Both the position numbers and the translations under genes were made by a program. 64,000 nt of DNA, taken from contig NZ_CANNFH010000002.1 in the NCBI RefSeq assembly GCF_947503875.1, positions 248,001-312,000 on the forward strand. Direction: 5' to 3'. Positions 43,694 to 52,468 of this stretch are shown here, in pieces. The stretch is from an uncultured Polaribacter sp. (GTDB lineage: Bacteria > Bacteroidota > Bacteroidia > Flavobacteriales > Flavobacteriaceae). A model generated the notes under the pieces. That model was not told where the DNA came from and made no database searches. It saw nothing but the letters and a program-made list of their open reading frames with translations. How positions within the stretch are numbered: the first letter of the stretch is position 1; every line of letters begins with the position of its first letter.

Positions 43694-45016
43694 ATGAATA
43701 TTACAAGAGAAAACATAGATGCGTTAAACGCAGTTGTAAAAGTAGATATTGTTGCAGAAGATTACCAACCAAAAGTTGATAAGCTATTAACAGATTACCG
43801 TAAAAAAGCAGATATTCCTGGTTTTAGAAAAGGGCATGTGCCTATGGGAATGATTAAAAAGCAATATGGCCAATCTATTATGGTAGATGAGGTAAACAAG
43901 CTTTTACAAGACTCTTTAAATAAATATATTACAGAAGAAAAACTAGACATCTTAGGAAACCCTTTACCAAGAGTACAAGATGATTTTAATTGGGATGCAG
44001 CAGAATTTTCTTTTGAATTTGAATTAGGTTTAGCACCACAGTTTGATGTAGATTTAAGTCCTAAAAAGAAAGTAACACAATATAATATTGTAGCTACAGA
44101 AGATTTATTAGACGAAGAAGTTAAAAACATTCAAAATCGTTATGGCAAAATGTCTTCTTTAGAGGAAGCAATTGAGCATGGTAACGTAACAGGTACTTTT
44201 GTTAATGAAGAAAAAGAAATTAACAAAAAAGCTACATTTTTAGTAAACGACTTAAAAGGTAAAAAGAACGAGAAAAAAGTGATTGGTGCTAAAGTTGGTG
44301 ATGTTATAGAATTAGGAACTAAAAAGTTGTTTGAAGATAATAACAAATTAGTACATATTTTAGGCGTAACAGAAGAAGTAGCTAAAGATTTAGATGTTAC
44401 TGTTACTTTTACTGTAGAAGAAATTACAAAAACAGAGCCAGCAGATTTAGATCAAGAATTGTTCGATAAATTATTTCCTGATGGCAGTGTTAAAACAGTA
44501 TCAGAATTAAGAACAAAGATTAAGGAGGATGCAGAAAAGCAATTTGCACAACAAGGAGACCAACAATTATTAAATGCAGTAACAGAAAACTTAGTAGAAA
44601 ATACAAAGTTTGATTTACCAGCAGATTTTCTTAAAAAATGGTTAGCACAAGCTGGTGAAAAGCCATTAACAGAAGAAGAAGCAGCTGCAGAATTTGAGAA
44701 GTCTGAAAAAGGTTTACGTTACCAATTAATCGAAGGAAAGATTATGAAGGATAACGATATCAAATTAGAGTATGCAGAATTGGTAGACTATGCAAAAGGG
44801 TTTATTAGAACGCAAATGGCTCAGTTTGGTAATATGAATCCAGAAGAGAAAGAATTGGATGATATTGCTGGTAGAATTTTACAAAATCAAGAAGAAGCTC
44901 AAAAATTACAATCTCAATTAATTAGTCAGAAATTATTGTCTTTCTACAAGGAAAACATGAAGTTTAAAACAAAAGAACTTTCTTATGAAGATTTTGTAAA
45001 AGAGGTTTACAAATAA
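43694..45016 (+). CDS. tig: Trigger factor
   Basis: A 440-residue ribosome-bound chaperone. The N-terminal ribosome-docking domain has IPGFRKGHVPMGMIKKQYG (G-F-R-K-G signature near residue 43), followed by an FKBP-like middle domain (about 150-240, with GTKKLFE) and a long helical C-terminal domain. Slightly divergent in the PPIase part, as is common in Bacteroidetes. It lies just upstream of clpP and clpX, the usual order. Confidence 0.93.
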   Translation: MNITRENIDALNAVVKVDIVAEDYQPKVDKLLTDYRKKADIPGFRKGHVPMGMIKKQYGQSIMVDEVNKLLQDSLNKYITEEKLDILGNPLPRVQDDFNWDAAEFSFEFELGLAPQFDVDLSPKKKVTQYNIVATEDLLDEEVKNIQNRYGKMSSLEEAIEHGNVTGTFVNEEKEINKKATFLVNDLKGKKNEKKVIGAKVGDVIELGTKKLFEDNNKLVHILGVTEEVAKDLDVTVTFTVEEITKTEPADLDQELFDKLFPDGSVKTVSELRTKIKEDAEKQFAQQGDQQLLNAVTENLVENTKFDLPADFLKKWLAQAGEKPLTEEEAAAEFEKSEKGLRYQLIEGKIMKDNDIKLEYAELVDYAKGFIRTQMAQFGNMNPEEKELDDIAGRILQNQEEAQKLQSQLISQKLLSFYKENMKFKTKELSYEDFVKEVYK

Positions 45017-45029
45017 GCGTCGCTTATTT

Positions 45030-45054
45030 GTAATGCTGAACTCGTTTCAGCATC
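45030..45054. repeat. Short dispersed palindrome (CTGAAC...GTTTCAGCATCT), copy 1
   Basis: TGCTGAA and TTCAGCA form an inverted repeat around CTCGT. The same word (CTGAACTTGTTTCAGCATCT) occurs after the aromatic operon at about 61019. Another palindrome, AAATAAGCG-T-CGCTTATTT, sits across the tig stop at 45011-45029. The rest of the 300-base tig-clpP gap has no gene. Confidence 0.55.
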
Positions 45055-45210
45055 TCAGTAGATAGTAAAAAAATCTATTTTGAGCTAACTTAAATACAGT
45101 TTCAGTCATTTTAAATGATTGCAATGTTACCTTAAGCGCAGTCAAAAGGTCTCTTAAGTACTTAAAATATAAATTTTTATTTCTAGAGAAATTTAGAAAT
45201 TTAATCAAAC

Positions 45211-45243
45211 AAAAACCTGAATTGTAAAAATTCAGGTTTTTTT
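45211..45243 (+). terminator. Terminator after tig
   Basis: AACCTGAATT pairs with AATTCAGGTT around GTAAA, followed by a run of Ts. It lies 197 bases after the tig stop and 73 before clpP, so clpP likely starts from its own promoter (TATCTTTA at 45280). Confidence 0.85.
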
Positions 45244-45315
45244 AGCAATATCCCTTAAAACAGTCAAAAAAAATGTTCTTATCTTTACGGAACAAATATT
45301 AAAAGAAACACAGAA

Positions 45316-45975
45316 ATGGATTACGGAAAAGAGTTTGAAAAATACGCAACAAAACATCACGGAATAAGCAGCACTAGTTATACAAAAATAACAAGTAGTT
45401 TAACGCCATATATTATGGAAGAACGTCAAATGAACATCACTCAAATGGATGTTTTTTCACGTTTAATGATGGATAGAATTATATTTTTAGGAACTGGTAT
45501 AAACGACCAAGTTGCTAACATTATACAAGCACAATTATTATTTTTAGAAAGTGTAGACGCTAATAAAGATATATCCATTTACATTAATTCTCCAGGAGGT
45601 GGCGTTTATGCAGGTTTAGGTATTTATGATACTATGCAGTTTATAAAACCAGACGTAGCAACAATTTGTACAGGTATGGCAGCATCAATGGGAGCAGTAT
45701 TAATGTGTGCAGGTCAAAAAGGAAAACGTTCTGCTTTACCACATTCTAGAATTATGATTCACCAGCCTTTAGGTGGCGCACAAGGGCAAGCATCAGACAT
45801 AGAAATAACAACAAGAGAAATTTTAAAGTTAAAAGACGAGTTGTATGCAATTATAGCAAGTCACTCTGGGCAAACAATAGAAAAAGTACACCAAGATTCT
45901 GATAGAGATTACTGGATGAAAGCAAATGAAGCGAAAGAATACGGTATGATTGACGAAATTTTAGCTAGGAAATAA
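45316..45975 (+). CDS. clpP: ATP-dependent Clp protease proteolytic subunit
   Basis: A 219-residue serine protease of the ClpXP/ClpAP machine. Catalytic triad Ser124 (GMAASMGA), His149 (MIHQPLGG) and Asp198 are all present, as is SPGGGVYAGLGIYDTM. The N-terminal about 30 residues (with YTKITSSLTPYIMEER) are longer than in E. coli, a probable propeptide. Followed by clpX after 106 bases. Confidence 0.97.
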   Translation: MDYGKEFEKYATKHHGISSTSYTKITSSLTPYIMEERQMNITQMDVFSRLMMDRIIFLGTGINDQVANIIQAQLLFLESVDANKDISIYINSPGGGVYAGLGIYDTMQFIKPDVATICTGMAASMGAVLMCAGQKGKRSALPHSRIMIHQPLGGAQGQASDIEITTREILKLKDELYAIIASHSGQTIEKVHQDSDRDYWMKANEAKEYGMIDEILARK

Positions 45976-46081
45976 TAGTGCTTAGTGGTTAGTTTTTGGC
46001 CTTTAGCCATTAGCTAAAAGAATATTTTATTACACAGCTAAGTGCAAAAAGCAAATAGCGAAAAGCTAAAAGCAGCAGAAA
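45976..46081. repeat. Low-complexity spacer with AAAAGC-type words between clpP and clpX
   Basis: The gap is made of short words such as TTTTTGGCCTTTAGCCATTAGCTAAAAG and GCAAATAGCGAAAAGCTAAAAGC in opposite orientations. A very similar word set (AAAAGCCAAAAGC repeated) fills the gap before tyrA at about 58957-58995. No gene. Confidence 0.5.
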
Positions 46082-47317
46082 ATGTCAAAAGAAGAAAATT
46101 TAGAGTGTTCGTTTTGCGGACGAAAAAAAGCAGAAACAGACCTGTTAATAGCAGGTATGGATGCTCATATTTGTGATAAGTGTATAGAGCAAGCACATGG
46201 TATTGTAGAAGAAGAAATTACAGAAGCAAAATCCAGTACACTATCTAAAGACTTAACGCTTAAAAAGCCAAAAGAGATTAAGGACTTCTTAGACCAATAT
46301 ATTATTGGGCAAGATGAAACAAAACGGTCTATGGCAGTTGCAGTTTACAATCACTACAAAAGATTGTTGCAAACAAAAGACGAAGATGAGGTTGAAATAG
46401 AAAAATCTAACATTGTTTTGGTAGGTGAAACAGGTACAGGAAAAACATTAGTTGCAAAAACAATTGCACGTATGTTAAATGTACCGTTTTCTATAGTAGA
46501 TGCCACCGTTTTAACCCAAGCAGGTTATGTGGGCGAAGATGTAGAAAGCATTTTAAGTCGTTTATTACAAACGGCAGATTATGATGTAGAAAAAGCACAA
46601 AGAGGTATTGTTTTTATAGACGAAATCGATAAAATTGCCAGAAAAGGAGACAATCCATCCATTACAAGAGACGTTTCTGGAGAAGGTGTGCAACAAGCCT
46701 TATTAAAGTTATTAGAAGGTACAGTTGTAAATGTAGCTCCAAAAGGAGGTAGAAAACACCCAGAACAAAAATTTGTAGAGGTAGATACAAAAGAGATTTT
46801 GTTTATTGCAGGTGGCGCATTTTCAGGTATAGAAAGAATAATTAGCAAGCGTTTAAACATGCAAGCTGTTGGTTATAGTGCTTCAATAGATGAAGATCAA
46901 GTAGACGAAGAAAATCTGTTGCAATACATCATTCCTTCAGACTTAAAATCTTTTGGTTTAATACCAGAAATTATTGGTCGTTTGCCCGTTTTAAGTTACA
47001 TGAATCCTTTAGATGCTAAGACTTTAAGAGCTATTTTAACAGAGCCAAAAAACTCTATTATTAAGCAATATTCCAAGCTTTTTACTATGGATGATGTTAA
47101 TTTTACCATAGAAGAAGAGGCTTTAAATTACATTGTAGCCAAAGCAGTAGAATATAAATTAGGTGCTAGAGGTTTACGCTCTTTGTGTGAAGCTATTTTT
47201 ACAGATGCCATGTTCGATTTACCAAGCTCAAACGATAAAGAGTTTAATGTAACTAAAGCATATGCAGAGTTAAAATTAACAAAAAGTGCACTTAAAAAGT
47301 TAAGAGCAGCGTCTTAA
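46082..47317 (+). CDS. clpX: ATP-dependent Clp protease ATP-binding subunit ClpX
   Basis: A 411-residue AAA+ unfoldase. The N-terminal zinc-binding domain has Cys9, Cys12, Cys31 and Cys34. Walker A is [11 protein letters not shown] near 117-127, Walker [12 protein letters not shown] near 178, the pore motif is GYVGEDV, and the IGF-like ClpP-docking loop maps to the segment around [11 protein letters not shown]. Sensor 2 is GARGLRS near the C-terminus. It forms ClpXP with the gene upstream. Confidence 0.97.
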   Translation: MSKEENLECSFCGRKKAETDLLIAGMDAHICDKCIEQAHGIVEEEITEAKSSTLSKDLTLKKPKEIKDFLDQYIIGQDETKRSMAVAVYNHYKRLLQTKDEDEVEIEKSNIVLVGETGTGKTLVAKTIARMLNVPFSIVDATVLTQAGYVGEDVESILSRLLQTADYDVEKAQRGIVFIDEIDKIARKGDNPSITRDVSGEGVQQALLKLLEGTVVNVAPKGGRKHPEQKFVEVDTKEILFIAGGAFSGIERIISKRLNMQAVGYSASIDEDQVDEENLLQYIIPSDLKSFGLIPEIIGRLPVLSYMNPLDAKTLRAILTEPKNSIIKQYSKLFTMDDVNFTIEEEALNYIVAKAVEYKLGARGLRSLCEAIFTDAMFDLPSSNDKEFNVTKAYAELKLTKSALKKLRAAS

Positions 47318-47322
47318 TATTT

Positions 47323-47416
47323 TTTGGGCGTTCCCTTTCAGGTCAGGCTTTCGCACTCGCTTCCCGCAAAAAAGCGGGAGAGCTCAAACAAACGCTCAAT
47401 CCTTAACGCGTATTGC
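47323..47416 (+). repeat. REP-like hairpin repeat, copy 2
   Basis: TTTGGGCGTT, then CAGGCTTTCGCACTCGCTTCCC, a hairpin (CTTCCCGC with GCGGGAG), AGCTCAAACAAACGCTCAATCC and TTAACGCGTATTGC. It starts five bases after the clpX stop and precedes a strong terminator. It is closest to copy 3 at 61105 in its GC stem and GCGTATTGCT end. Confidence 0.82.
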
Positions 47417-47450
47417 TAGCTTAAAAGGAAGTTTATAAAATTTATTTTCA

Positions 47451-47492
47451 GATCTCACAGGTTACTAAAACCTGTGAGGTCTTTGTTTTTTA
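47451..47492 (+). terminator. Terminator after clpX
   Basis: A 13-bp stem (GATCTCACAGGTT with AACCTGTGAGGTC, one G-U pair) around ACTAA, followed by TTTGTTTTTT. Confidence 0.9.
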
Positions 47493-47507
47493 GAAAAAAC
47501 TTCTTAC

Positions 47508-47515
47508 TATATTTG
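47508..47515 (+). promoter_or_regulatory. Probable -7 promoter element of dnaG
   Basis: TATATTTG matches TAnnTTTG, 23 bases upstream of the dnaG ATG. A TTTG at 47482-47485 lies 22 bases upstream, slightly far for a -33 box, and is part of the clpX terminator T-run. Confidence 0.5.
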
Positions 47516-47538
47516 TATTCGTCTTTTAATAAATAATA

Positions 47539-49554
47539 ATGATATCAAGAAGTACCATAGACCGTGTTTTTGAAACTGCCAGAGTAGAGGAGGTTATTGG
47601 TGAATTTGTACAACTAAAAAAAGCAGGAAGTAACTTTAAAGGATTAAGTCCCTTTGTAGATGAGAAATCGCCTTCTTTTATGGTATCACCAGTAAAACAA
47701 ATCTGGAAAGATTTTTCTACAGGAAAAGGTGGTAATGCCATTTCTTTTTTAATGGAACATGAGCATTATTCGTATCCAGAAGCCATAAAATGGTTGGCAA
47801 AAAAGTACAATATAGAAATTGAAGAAACAGAACAATCATCTGAAGAAAAAGAACAGATGAATGAAAGAGAAAGTATGTTTTTGGTTTCTAAATTTGCCAA
47901 AGACTACTTTCATGAAACCATGCTAAATACCAATAAAGGTAAAGCAATTGGTCTATCGTATTTTAAAGAACGTGGTTTTAGAGATGAAACCATAAAAACC
48001 TTTGAACTCGGTTATTGTTTAGACGAGTGGGATGGTTTTACAAAAGCAGCACTTTTAAAAGGTTACGATTTAAAATACATGGCTGCTACAGGTTTAACTA
48101 TTGTAAAAGAAAACAGACAATTTGATCGATTTAAAGGGCGTGTAATGTTTCCTATACATTCTATGTCTGGCAGAATTTTAGGTTTTGGAGGTAGAATTTT
48201 AACAGCAGATAAAAAAGCAGCAAAGTATTTAAATTCACCAGAAAGCGATATTTACCATAAAAGTAAAATTTTATATGGTTTGTATCAAGCCAAAAAAGAA
48301 ATTGCAAAGCAAGACAATTGTTATTTGGTAGAAGGGTATACAGACGTTATTTCATTTCATCAATCTGGAGTAGAAAATGTGGTGGCTTCTTCTGGTACAG
48401 CATTAACTTCAGACCAAATTAGGTTGGTAAATAGACTTACCAAAAATATAACCGTACTTTTTGATGGAGATGCAGCAGGAATAAGAGCTTCCATTCGTGG
48501 AATCGATTTAATTCTAGAGCAAGGTATGAATGTTAGAGTAGTGCAATTTCCAGACGGAGAAGATCCAGATAGTTTTGCAAAAGCACATTCTACAGAAGAA
48601 TTAAAAAGTCATTTAAAAGACAATTCGCAAGATTTTATCAATTTTAAAGTATCGCTACTTTTAAAAGAATCAGATAACGACCCTATAAAAAAAGCAGGTG
48701 TAATTAGAGATATTGTAACTAGTATTGCTAAAATTCCAGACGGAATAAAAAGAGAAGTTTACATACAAGAATGTTCTCGTATTTTAGAAATATCTGAACG
48801 TGTTTTGTTTAGTGAGTTGGCTCAAATAATATCTAAAGGAGAATTAGAAAAGAGTAAAGCTAAGAAAAAACAAAGTTTTTCTCCTCAACAAGACCCAAAT
48901 GAGCCACCACCAGAATATTTTATGGCGCAAGAACAAGCGCAAATGGGTTTGGTAAAAGGCGGGCCAGTATCAACAGAAAAAATAGATCAACTTTCTATTT
49001 TAGAAAAAGAAATTATAAGGCTTTTATTACTTTTTGGTAATGAAGATGTAGAGTTTGTAGAGGAAATAGAGTCTATAGACGAGAATGATAAAATTACAAT
49101 TACCAATAGAAAATATAACAATAAGGTATCTGCAGAAATATATGTAAACCTACAAGATGATGAAATCGAATTTACCAATCCTATTTTTCAAGAAATTTAT
49201 GTGCAAATTATTCATCATTTAAATCAATATGAAACCATAAAAATTGATGATTTAGTTAACTCTGAAAATAAAGAAATAGCGACTCTTGTAACTTCTATAG
49301 TTATGGAAAAAGAAAACCCTAAAATGCAATTAAGCAAATGGGATAGTAAAAATATAGAAGTAAAAACAGATGCAGAGGTATTGCAAAAAGCAGTATCTGA
49401 CGTAGTTTTTAATTTGCGTAGAGTATTAATTGATAAGTTGGTTACAGAGGCTTTGGTACAAGGAAAGGAATACACTACAGAAGAAAAAGAAGATATTATG
49501 AAGTATAATTCTCTAAGAATAAGGCTTTCAGAGAAGTTAAAACGAGTAGTGTAG
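47539..49554 (+). CDS. dnaG: DNA primase without zinc ligands
   Basis: A 671-residue primase. The N-terminal zinc-ribbon fold is recognisable (VQLKKAGSNFKGLSPFVDEKSPSF and IWKDFSTGKGGNA), but all four usual ligands are replaced: Ser37, Val40, Asp58 and Thr61 stand where the CHC2 motif has Cys, His, Cys, Cys. The catalytic core is normal: FKERGFRDETIKTFELGY, GRVMFPIHSMSGRILGFGGR, TOPRIM with VEGYTDVISFHQSG near 265 and FDGDAAG near 315. The helicase-binding C-terminal domain is present. The gene is preceded by its own promoter. Confidence 0.95.
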   Translation: MISRSTIDRVFETARVEEVIGEFVQLKKAGSNFKGLSPFVDEKSPSFMVSPVKQIWKDFSTGKGGNAISFLMEHEHYSYPEAIKWLAKKYNIEIEETEQSSEEKEQMNERESMFLVSKFAKDYFHETMLNTNKGKAIGLSYFKERGFRDETIKTFELGYCLDEWDGFTKAALLKGYDLKYMAATGLTIVKENRQFDRFKGRVMFPIHSMSGRILGFGGRILTADKKAAKYLNSPESDIYHKSKILYGLYQAKKEIAKQDNCYLVEGYTDVISFHQSGVENVVASSGTALTSDQIRLVNRLTKNITVLFDGDAAGIRASIRGIDLILEQGMNVRVVQFPDGEDPDSFAKAHSTEELKSHLKDNSQDFINFKVSLLLKESDNDPIKKAGVIRDIVTSIAKIPDGIKREVYIQECSRILEISERVLFSELAQIISKGELEKSKAKKKQSFSPQQDPNEPPPEYFMAQEQAQMGLVKGGPVSTEKIDQLSILEKEIIRLLLLFGNEDVEFVEEIESIDENDKITITNRKYNNKVSAEIYVNLQDDEIEFTNPIFQEIYVQIIHHLNQYETIKIDDLVNSENKEIATLVTSIVMEKENPKMQLSKWDSKNIEVKTDAEVLQKAVSDVVFNLRRVLIDKLVTEALVQGKEYTTEEKEDIMKYNSLRIRLSEKLKRVV

Positions 49555-49844
49555 TTTAAGTTTTTTTACAGCGATTTCATGTTTACGTGTTTGTAAATAA
49601 TTTAAAGTCAGGTAATTGTTTTTTTTATTGCGTTTTTTTTATACCTTGAAAGCAGGTTATTTTTTTAAGATAACTTAAAGTTAATATCAGAAAAGATTTG
49701 AGTAACATTTCATTAGATTTTAATGTAAATAATTTAGCTTTAATGTTACTAAATTGTAAAAACAGGCATTTTCCCCTACTAAAAGGTAATTTTAAAAAAT
49801 ATCTTTTTTGTATATTGCGAGTGCTAAAAGAAAAAACACCGACC

Positions 49845-49976
49845 ATGAAAAAAGCTTTACAAATTTTAAAGATCGTTCAGTTATTTATTTTTTTACCTTT
49901 TGAAATCTCTAATGGATCTAAAAGAAGAGCTTATATGAGAATCAAAAAAATGATGATAGCGGCAAATTTATTATAG
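49845..49976 (+). CDS. Small basic hydrophobic protein (43 residues), unknown
   Basis: ATG 49845 opens a 43-codon frame with a hydrophobic stretch (LKIVQLFIFLPF) followed by a basic tail (NGSKRRAYMRIKKMM). A strong terminator hairpin begins 21 bases after its stop. The frame can be extended upstream to a TTG at 49698, but that part looks like random A+T-rich sequence. I do not recognise it. The 290-base stretch between dnaG and this ATG shows no other gene. Confidence 0.4.
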   Translation: MKKALQILKIVQLFIFLPFEISNGSKRRAYMRIKKMMIAANLL

Positions 49977-49996
49977 AATTAGTTAAACTTCAAAAT

Positions 49997-50036
49997 AAAA
50001 AAAATCCCATAAATTAATATTTACGGGATTTTTTTT
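49997..50036. terminator. Bidirectional terminator between the small ORF and nadE
   Basis: AAAATCCC pairs with GGGATTTT, extended inward by TAAAT/ATTTA after one mismatch and outward by A/T pairs. It serves the convergent small frame (plus) and nadE (minus). Confidence 0.87.
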
Positions 50037-50823
50037 ATTTTAAACTTTCAGGTATTTCACAAACGGGTATAGGTACCATTTTGTGCTGGTTAATTTTATT
50101 TAGTCTCTCGTAAATTGTATAAACTTCTTTTTGTCTTCCTGTAAAGTCATTTTGGCTTTTGCCATTATCTTGCATTCGCATTGCCCATTCCAATTCGTCA
50201 TAAGATGCGCCTAATTGATCTTCATCTGTTCTGCTATCTCCAAACAAACCATCTGTTGGTGCTGCTATTTGTATAGAGTTGGGTACATTTAAAAAAGCAG
50301 AAAGTTCATATACTTCAGATTTCATTAAATCTGCTATAGGACTTAGATCTACACCTCCATCTCCGTACTTTGTGTAAAAACCAACGCCAAAATCTTCTAC
50401 CTTATTTCCTGTCCCTACAACTAAAAAGTCATTAATACCAGCCAAATAATATAAAGTAGTCATACGTAATCTTGCTCTAGTATTAGCCAAAGATAAATTT
50501 ACTTTAGTAGAATTTTCAATTTTTGGTACAGATTTTACAAAATCATCAAACATAGTGGTTAAGTCTACCCTTGTATCAGAAACATTAGGGTATTTAGATT
50601 TTAACTGCTTAATATGTTCTTCTGCTCTTGTAACTTGGCTTTCAGCCTGATGTATAGGCATTTCTACACAAAGCGTGGGAAAACCTGTTTCTGCACAAAG
50701 CGTAGAAGTTAGTGCAGAATCTATTCCACCAGAAACGCCAATAACAAAACCTTTTACTTTGGCATTTTCTGCATACGTTTTTAACCAATCTATTATGTAT
50801 TTAGCAACCTTTTCTGTATTCAT
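50035..50823 (-). CDS. nadE: NAD synthase, ammonia-dependent
   Basis: A 262-residue enzyme making NAD from nicotinate adenine dinucleotide, ATP and ammonia. The PP-loop is VSGGIDSALTSTLC near 30-43. VVGTGNKVEDFGVGFYTKYGDGGVDLSPIADLMKSEVY and AAPTDGLFGDSRTDEDQLGASYDELEWAM are family landmarks. There is no glutaminase domain, so it uses free ammonia or a partner. Divergent from gldB with 59 bases between. Confidence 0.96.
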   Translation of the reverse strand: MNTEKVAKYIIDWLKTYAENAKVKGFVIGVSGGIDSALTSTLCAETGFPTLCVEMPIHQAESQVTRAEEHIKQLKSKYPNVSDTRVDLTTMFDDFVKSVPKIENSTKVNLSLANTRARLRMTTLYYLAGINDFLVVGTGNKVEDFGVGFYTKYGDGGVDLSPIADLMKSEVYELSAFLNVPNSIQIAAPTDGLFGDSRTDEDQLGASYDELEWAMRMQDNGKSQNDFTGRQKEVYTIYERLNKINQHKMVPIPVCEIPESLK

Positions 50824-50882
50824 TAGAGAAACTATTTTAGTATTTTTATCGTTTTAAATTATAATACTAAGATACAAAGTTT

Positions 50883-51845
50883 ATGAAATTTTTTATAGGA
50901 TTTTTACTTGTTTTATGCTGTTTTTATTCTTGTTCTAAACAAAACAACCAAAATATTGATGTTTCTAAGGTAGATGTAAATTTTAAGGTAAATAGATTTG
51001 ATATTGATTTTTATACTACTGAAGCCAAGGATTTACAACAATTAAAAAATAAGTATGCTGTATTTTTTCCAAAGGAAATTACAGATAGTATTGCTATAGC
51101 AAAAATTAATAGTAAAGATGAGCAAGAATTATTTGCCGAAACACAGAAAGTTTATAAAGATTTTGAACCTATAAAAAAACAACTTACTTCTTTATTTAAA
51201 CATGTAAAATATTACAATCCTAAATTTAAATCTCCTAAGGTAGTTACTATGCTTACAAATATAGATTATGAGAGTAGAGTGGTTTATGCAGATAGTTTGT
51301 TAATTCTATCTTTAGATGTCTTTTTGGGTAAAAACCATCCGTTTTATAATGACTATCCTAATTATATTAAAGAAAATAATACAAAAGAACACTTAATTGT
51401 AGATGTAGCCAATACAATTATAGCGCAGCAAGTTTTACCAAAACCCAATGATAGAACTTTTTTACAAAAAATGATTGCAGAAGGAGTGAAGTTATATGTA
51501 TTAGATGCGTATTTGCCAACTGTGGCCAATCATTTAAAATTTGGTGCAAACCCAGATAAATACAATTGGCTTTTGGCTAATGAAGAGCAAATTTGGAGTT
51601 ATTTTATTGAAAAAGAATTGTTGTTTAGTACAGATACTAAACTGAATAGTAGGTTTTTAGAAACCGCTCCATTTTCTAAATTTTATTCCGAACAAGATAA
51701 GCTTTCGCCTGGTAAAGTTGGGGTTTGGGTTGGTTGGCAAATTGTACGCTCTTACATGAAACATAATAACGTATCTTTGCAAGAATTATTAAAAATGAAT
51801 ACAACAGATTTATATTCTAAATCTAAATATAAACCAAGAAAGTAA
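50883..51845 (+). CDS. gldB: Gliding motility lipoprotein GldB
   Basis: A 320-residue lipoprotein with lipobox FYSC, Cys17. The region KVNRFDIDFYTTEAKDLQQLKNKYAVFFP and the later DNYPNYIKENNT-like and HLKFGANPDKYNWLLANEEQIWSYFIEKELLFSTD, then GKVGVWVGWQIVRSYM, match GldB. GldB is needed for Flavobacterium gliding, though its molecular role is not settled. gldC follows after six bases, the usual pair. Confidence 0.9.
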   Translation: MKFFIGFLLVLCCFYSCSKQNNQNIDVSKVDVNFKVNRFDIDFYTTEAKDLQQLKNKYAVFFPKEITDSIAIAKINSKDEQELFAETQKVYKDFEPIKKQLTSLFKHVKYYNPKFKSPKVVTMLTNIDYESRVVYADSLLILSLDVFLGKNHPFYNDYPNYIKENNTKEHLIVDVANTIIAQQVLPKPNDRTFLQKMIAEGVKLYVLDAYLPTVANHLKFGANPDKYNWLLANEEQIWSYFIEKELLFSTDTKLNSRFLETAPFSKFYSEQDKLSPGKVGVWVGWQIVRSYMKHNNVSLQELLKMNTTDLYSKSKYKPRK

Positions 51846-51851
51846 AACGTT

Positions 51852-52187
51852 ATGTCAGTAAAACATCAATCTGAAATAAAATTTAATATTGGATTAGACG
51901 AGAATAAAGTGCCTGAAGAAATTTTATGGGAAGCAAAAGATGGTGGTATAGATAATGAGGAATCTAAAGCCATTATGATTTCTGTTTGGGATCACAAAAA
52001 AAAGGATACTTTGCGTATGGATTTGTGGACAAAAGATATGCCTGTAGATGAAATGAAACAATTTTATCATCAAACTTTAGTGTCTATGGCAGATACTTTT
52101 GAGCGTGCTACAGATGATCAAAAAATGAGTGCTACAATGCGTGATTTTTGTGATTATTTTGCAGAAAAGTTAGAGCTGAAAAAGTAA
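51852..52187 (+). CDS. gldC: Gliding motility protein GldC
   Basis: A 111-residue soluble protein. It starts HQSEIKFNIGLDENKVPEEILWEAKDGG and continues ESKAIMISVWDHKKKDTLRMDLWTKDMPVDEMKQFYHQTL, the known GldC sequence pattern. No signal peptide. It is the partner of gldB in one transcription unit. Confidence 0.92.
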   Translation: MSVKHQSEIKFNIGLDENKVPEEILWEAKDGGIDNEESKAIMISVWDHKKKDTLRMDLWTKDMPVDEMKQFYHQTLVSMADTFERATDDQKMSATMRDFCDYFAEKLELKK

Positions 52188-52468
52188 TTACTGCACATCA
52201 AAAAGTTTAAGTAGTGCAATATAACAGTTTAAAAAACAAGATAATTAACAACGAACTTTACGCAAATAAATTTTTCATTTAACCTGTGTCTAATATCACT
52301 ACAGCAGTTTATATTTTTATATAGCTGAAAATTGTTTGTTTGTCATTTCAAACGCAACAAACTTTAGTTGAGAAATCTCGTATTTTCCGTTAATTGGAAA
52401 TTACATTCGTTTGAAATATTACAAACCGTAACCGACTAACTTACAGTGTTTGTTACAACGAATTCACG
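52188..52468. repeat. Gene-free gap holding a solo GTCATTTC...GAGAAATCTC repeat
   Basis: At 52342-52381 the gap carries GTCATTTCAAACGCA and, 16 bases later, TTGAGAAATCTCGTA, a variant of the unit that is arrayed at 61.2-62.6 kb. The rest of the gap is A+T rich, with no gene or terminator that I can support. Confidence 0.5.
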
